Shown here in pieces: positions 61,054-64,000 of a stretch of DNA of 64,000 nucleotides. The stretch comes from Roseovarius aestuariivivens. Lineage in GTDB: Bacteria > Pseudomonadota > Alphaproteobacteria > Rhodobacterales > Rhodobacteraceae. Every line of letters begins with the position of its first letter. Within the stretch, counting starts at the first letter, position 1. The position numbers were made by a program, and so were the translations under genes. Under the pieces are notes generated by a model. That model searched no databases and was not told the origin of the DNA. It saw nothing but the letters and a program-made list of their open reading frames with translations. Location: contig NZ_SJEY01000001.1 in assembly GCF_004761875.1 (NCBI RefSeq), positions 496,001-560,000 of the forward strand, in the 5' to 3' direction.

Positions 61054-61257
61054 ATGCAACTCAAATCTTGCCTCGCTATCGCAGCGTCCGTGGCCACACT
61101 TTCAGGTTGTGGGGATACCTTGCCAGAGCAGGCGCTTATCGGCGCCGGTGCAGGTGCGGGAGCGGCGGCGGTCGTCGATGGATCGCTCGCAACGGGCGCG
61201 CTTGTGGGTGCGGCCGGTAACGTGGCCTATTGCCAGTCCAACCCGGGCAGATGTTAA
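61054..61257 (+). CDS. Small glycine-zipper-like lipoprotein, 67 aa
   Basis: A lipoprotein signal with lipobox LSGC (Cys 19) is followed by EQALIGAGAGAGAAAVVDGS and LATGALVGAAGNVAYCQSNP, a glycine-zipper-like hydrophobic segment, as in small envelope-stress lipoproteins. The end PGRC adds a second cysteine to YCQSN. It is flanked by terminators on both sides, so it is a single-gene unit between the pccB run and pccA. Confidence 0.75.
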   Translation: MQLKSCLAIAASVATLSGCGDTLPEQALIGAGAGAGAAAVVDGSLATGALVGAAGNVAYCQSNPGRC

Positions 61258-61307
61258 CCCACTAAAGAATTCGGGCGCTACTCGGCGTTCCCGCCAACCA
61301 TCATTGC

Positions 61308-61347
61308 AAGCCATCGGGGTACAGCAAGGTACCCCGGTGGCTTTTTT
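61308..61347 (+). terminator. Rho-independent terminator before pccA
   Basis: AAGCC-A-TCGGGGTAC pairs with GTACCCCGG-TGGCTT and is followed by TTTTTT (61342-61347). It ends the lipoprotein gene; pccA therefore needs its own promoter in the 60 bases after it, or read-through. Confidence 0.85.
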
Positions 61348-61406
61348 GCGTGACGCACCGGCCGAACCGCACCGTGTCAGCCGAAAAGACAAGAAAGGGA
61401 CGTAAG

Positions 61407-63452
61407 ATGTTCAAGAAGATCCTGGTCGCTAACCGTGGTGAGATCGCCTGCCGCGTGATCAAGACGGCTCGCAAAATGGGAATCACGACCGTTGCGATCT
61501 ATTCGGACGCAGACAGCAATGCGCTTCACGTCAAGATGGCTGATGAGGCGGTGCATATCGGTCCTCCGCCAGCGTCGGAATCCTACATCGTCATCGACAA
61601 GGTCATGGATGCGATCCGCAAGACCGGCGCCGAAGCTGTGCATCCGGGCTACGGGTTCTTGTCGGAGAACCCGAAATTTGCCGAAGCACTGGAGGCCGAG
61701 GGCGTGGCCTTTGTCGGCCCGCCCAAGGGCGCGATCGAGGCGATGGGTGACAAGATCACCTCCAAGAAGATCGCTGCCGAGGCGGGGGTCAGCACGGTAC
61801 CCGGCCATATGGGACTTATCGAGACAGCCGAGGATGCGATCCGTATTTCCGGTGAGATCGGTTACCCCGTCATGCTCAAGGCCTCTGCCGGCGGCGGCGG
61901 CAAGGGTATGCGCATCGCGTGGACCGAAAACGAGGTCGCAGAAGGGTTCCAGGCGTCTAAGAACGAGGCGGCAAGTTCGTTTGGTGACGATCGCATGTTC
62001 ATCGAAAAGTTCGTCACGCAGCCGCGCCATATCGAAATCCAGGTTCTGTGCGATGCGCACGGAAATGGAATTTACCTTGGTGAGCGGGAATGTTCGATCC
62101 AGCGCCGGAACCAGAAGGTGATCGAGGAGGCGCCGAGCCCGTTTCTGGACGAGGAAACGCGTAAGGCGATGGGCGAGCAATCCGTCGCCTTGGCCAAGGC
62201 TGTAGGATACACAAGCGCCGGCACCGTAGAATTCATCGTCGACGGTGAGAGGAACTTCTACTTCCTGGAAATGAACACCCGGCTCCAGGTGGAGCATCCC
62301 GTGACGGAATTGATCACCGGCGTCGACCTCGTCGAGCAGATGATCCGTGTTGCGGCAGGCGAAAAGCTGTCGATCAGCCAAGATGACGTAACACTTGGCG
62401 GATGGGCGATGGAAAGCAGGCTTTACGCCGAAGATCCCTATCGCAATTTTCTGCCCTCAATCGGTCGTTTGACGCGCTATCGCCCGCCTGAGGAAGTGGC
62501 CGCCGGGCCTCTTGCGGAGAGCGGCAAGTGGCAGGGTGACGCGCCGCGCGGGGAAACCGCGGTACGCAACGACACTGGCGTCTTCGAAGGTGGCGAGATC
62601 TCGATGTACTACGACCCGATGATCGCCAAGCTGTGCAGCTGGGGCCGGACGCGAACCGAGGCTATCGAAGGCATGCGCATTGCGCTCGACTCGTTTGAGC
62701 TCGAAGGGATCGGGCATAACCTACCGTTTCTGAGCGCGGTCATGGATCATCCGAAATTCGTGTCCGGCGACATCACCACGGCCTTCATAGCCGAGGAATA
62801 CCCCGATGGCTTCGGGGGTGTGACCCTGAGCGAGGATGCTTTGCGACAGATCGCGGCAAGTTGCGCTGCGATGCACCGTGTTGCCGAAATTCGGCGCACG
62901 CGCGTGTCTGGCCGGATGGACAACCATGAACGACATGTCGGCGAAGATTGGGTCGTAAGCTTGCAAGGCCAAAGCTTTGCCGTCCGCATCGCCGCCGACA
63001 AGGGCGGCTCTACCGTGACGTTCGACGACGGTGTCAGCCACCGCGTGGCCAGCGACTGGACGCCGGGTGACCAATTGGCCCTTATCGATCTTGATGGCCA
63101 ATCGCTTGTGCTCAAGGTTGGCAAGATCTCTGGCGGCTTCCGTATCCGCAATCGTGGCGCCGAACTCAAGGTTCACGTTCGCACGCCGCGCCAGGCTGAA
63201 CTGGCGCTCTTAATGCCCGAGAAACTCCCGCCTGATACGTCAAGGATGTTGCTGTGCCCAATGCCCGGTCTCGTCGTCAAGATGAACGTGGAAGAGGGCG
63301 ACGAGGTGCAGGAAGGGCAAGCGCTATGCACGATCGAAGCCATGAAGATGGAAAACATACTCCGGGCGGAGCGCAAGTCGGTGGTCGCGAAGATCAACGC
63401 TGGGCCAGGCGACAGCCTGTCGGTGGACGACGTGATCATGGAATTCGAGTAG
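61407..63452 (+). CDS. pccA: Propionyl-CoA carboxylase alpha subunit (biotin carboxylase/carrier)
   Basis: A 681-aa subunit that carboxylates its own biotin with ATP and bicarbonate. The biotin carboxylase domain (1-450) starts FKKILVANRGEIACRVIKTA and has LKASAGGGGKGMRI and NTRLQVEHPVTELITGVDLV; a BT linker (about 460-590) follows, then the biotinyl domain with EAMKMEN (Lys 647). The layout matches PccA rather than the shorter acetyl-CoA carboxylase AccC. AGAAAGGGACG precedes ATG 61407. Together with PccB it feeds propionyl-CoA into methylmalonyl-CoA. Confidence 0.96.
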   Translation: MFKKILVANRGEIACRVIKTARKMGITTVAIYSDADSNALHVKMADEAVHIGPPPASESYIVIDKVMDAIRKTGAEAVHPGYGFLSENPKFAEALEAEGVAFVGPPKGAIEAMGDKITSKKIAAEAGVSTVPGHMGLIETAEDAIRISGEIGYPVMLKASAGGGGKGMRIAWTENEVAEGFQASKNEAASSFGDDRMFIEKFVTQPRHIEIQVLCDAHGNGIYLGERECSIQRRNQKVIEEAPSPFLDEETRKAMGEQSVALAKAVGYTSAGTVEFIVDGERNFYFLEMNTRLQVEHPVTELITGVDLVEQMIRVAAGEKLSISQDDVTLGGWAMESRLYAEDPYRNFLPSIGRLTRYRPPEEVAAGPLAESGKWQGDAPRGETAVRNDTGVFEGGEISMYYDPMIAKLCSWGRTRTEAIEGMRIALDSFELEGIGHNLPFLSAVMDHPKFVSGDITTAFIAEEYPDGFGGVTLSEDALRQIAASCAAMHRVAEIRRTRVSGRMDNHERHVGEDWVVSLQGQSFAVRIAADKGGSTVTFDDGVSHRVASDWTPGDQLALIDLDGQSLVLKVGKISGGFRIRNRGAELKVHVRTPRQAELALLMPEKLPPDTSRMLLCPMPGLVVKMNVEEGDEVQEGQALCTIEAMKMENILRAERKSVVAKINAGPGDSLSVDDVIMEFE

Positions 63453-63457
63453 GGCGC

Positions 63458-63970
63458 ATGCTGGCCGCGTGCCATCTTCCCACGGTCACCTGTGCCGCGT
63501 TATTCGCCGTGGCGGGGTGCAGCCGTGACAGCGAGGCGGAGATGCGCGCCCGCTTGGCACCGTGGTTCGCCTTGGGTGAAACGCTTGCGTTTCAGGCCAA
63601 CGGCGGCTGCGCGGCCGAGGCTTTCCGGTTGATTCATGATGGTATCGGATCGGGGCTTTCGGTTCAAAGCAGCGTCTCGGCTTGGATGCGCGACGTGGCG
63701 CGTCGTGGCGTTGGGGCGCTCGATGTGCCCAAAATGACGCCGGACGCCGCGATGGTCGCCTCTGCGAATGCGGCGCGTGCGACCGGCACGGCGATGCGTC
63801 GCACCTCTTTGGAGGCGCGGGATTGCATGCATGACCGGATCGGAACGGAGTTTCTGCGTTTGCTCACGGCAGAAGGGATCGTCATAGGGTTCGACGCGAA
63901 CGAAGCTGCGGTGATGCTGATGGATCGTCGAAATGCCGTTTTGGTGGTTGCGATGGGGGCCAGACCGTGA
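63458..63970 (+). CDS. Hypothetical lipoprotein, 170 aa
   Basis: The start MLAACHLPTVTCAALFAVAG leads to the lipobox VAGC (Cys 21). The mature region has LAPWFALGETLAFQANGGCA, AAEAFRLIHDGIGSGLSVQ, a central helix and EARDCMHDRIGTEFLRLLT. No family known to me. It begins 6 bases after pccA and is probably co-transcribed; its stop overlaps a possible next start. Confidence 0.7.
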   Translation: MLAACHLPTVTCAALFAVAGCSRDSEAEMRARLAPWFALGETLAFQANGGCAAEAFRLIHDGIGSGLSVQSSVSAWMRDVARRGVGALDVPKMTPDAAMVASANAARATGTAMRRTSLEARDCMHDRIGTEFLRLLTAEGIVIGFDANEAAVMLMDRRNAVLVVAMGARP

Positions 63971-64000
63971 GCCGGCGCAATCAGCTTGGGCCGCGCCGGT
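63967..64000 (+). CDS. Possible start of the next gene (truncated by window end)
   Basis: A GTG at 63967 overlaps the stop codon of the lipoprotein gene (GTGA) and opens a frame reading VSRRNQLGPRR to the window end. Only eleven codons are visible, so identity cannot be told. The overlap pattern matches that used elsewhere in this region. Confidence 0.3.
   Translation, partial: MSRRNQLGPRR

Noticed and set aside
60662-61405. A 247-codon plus-strand frame between the small genes and pccA
   Set aside because: It reads through two strong terminators and across the lipoprotein gene in another frame; codon use is poor.

Overview
The window is chromosomal DNA from an alphaproteobacterium, almost certainly a marine Rhodobacterales (Roseobacter group). 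The sequence is GC-rich with a strong G/C bias at third codon positions. It carries marks of that order: two DUF1127 genes, a consensus CtrA box, an alphaproteobacterial LexA box (GTTC-N7-GTTC), a SAM-II riboswitch in front of metZ, a glyQ-orf-glyS arrangement, a choline-O-sulfate (bet) operon, and a propionyl-CoA carboxylase locus with an ScfR-family regulator. I cannot name the genus from sequence alone. I see no tRNA or rRNA gene, CRISPR array, intact insertion sequence or prophage.

Layout. 1-1.9 kb: end of a GcvA-like LysR gene, then a cobalamin riboswitch leading to an 87-aa protein of unknown function. Convergent to it, on the minus strand, is a tandem array of four hairpins that all display a CUCCUCCC-type anti-Shine-Dalgarno loop; the last is a Rho-independent terminator. 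This resembles the CcsR small RNAs of Rhodobacter and is the most interesting element here. 1.9-16 kb: Mrp ATPase, peroxiredoxin, a large beta-helix protein, envelope and secreted proteins, an orphan DnaE2-like OB-fold protein next to a LexA box, a ferredoxin, purD, xseA, a sulfotransferase pseudogene with two lesions, and an AlkB-type monooxygenase. 16-28.7 kb: ftsY with a long Pro/Asp/Glu linker, EamA transporter, yciB, a lipase-like hydrolase, SAM-II riboswitch-metZ, folE2, a Lys/Ala-rich protein, DUF1127, trkH and a TPP enzyme. 28.7-45 kb: a degenerate serine-protease homologue, glyQ/glyS, a PPDK-like enzyme, a cell wall hydrolase, rpmG, a Bax inhibitor homologue, regulators, a quinone oxidoreductase, hisN and an 8-oxoguanine deaminase-like enzyme. 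45-54 kb: acyl-CoA dehydrogenase, EamA transporter, an orphan ABC binding protein divergent from betI-betC-GST-betA. 54-64 kb: the PccR-like regulator, a Bcr/CflA exporter, pccB, a run of small envelope genes, pccA and a lipoprotein.

How the parts work together. BetC releases choline from choline-O-sulfate and BetA starts its oxidation toward betaine; a perfect palindrome upstream of betI is the likely BetI operator. PccA and PccB carboxylate propionyl-CoA, and repeats of TTTGC lie in front of both pccB and the regulator gene. Two metabolite riboswitches (B12 and SAM) and the anti-SD RNA array make the window rich in RNA-based control. The 11-nt complementarity between one array loop and the leader of the DUF1127 gene at 25.2 kb hints at a regulatory link inside the window.
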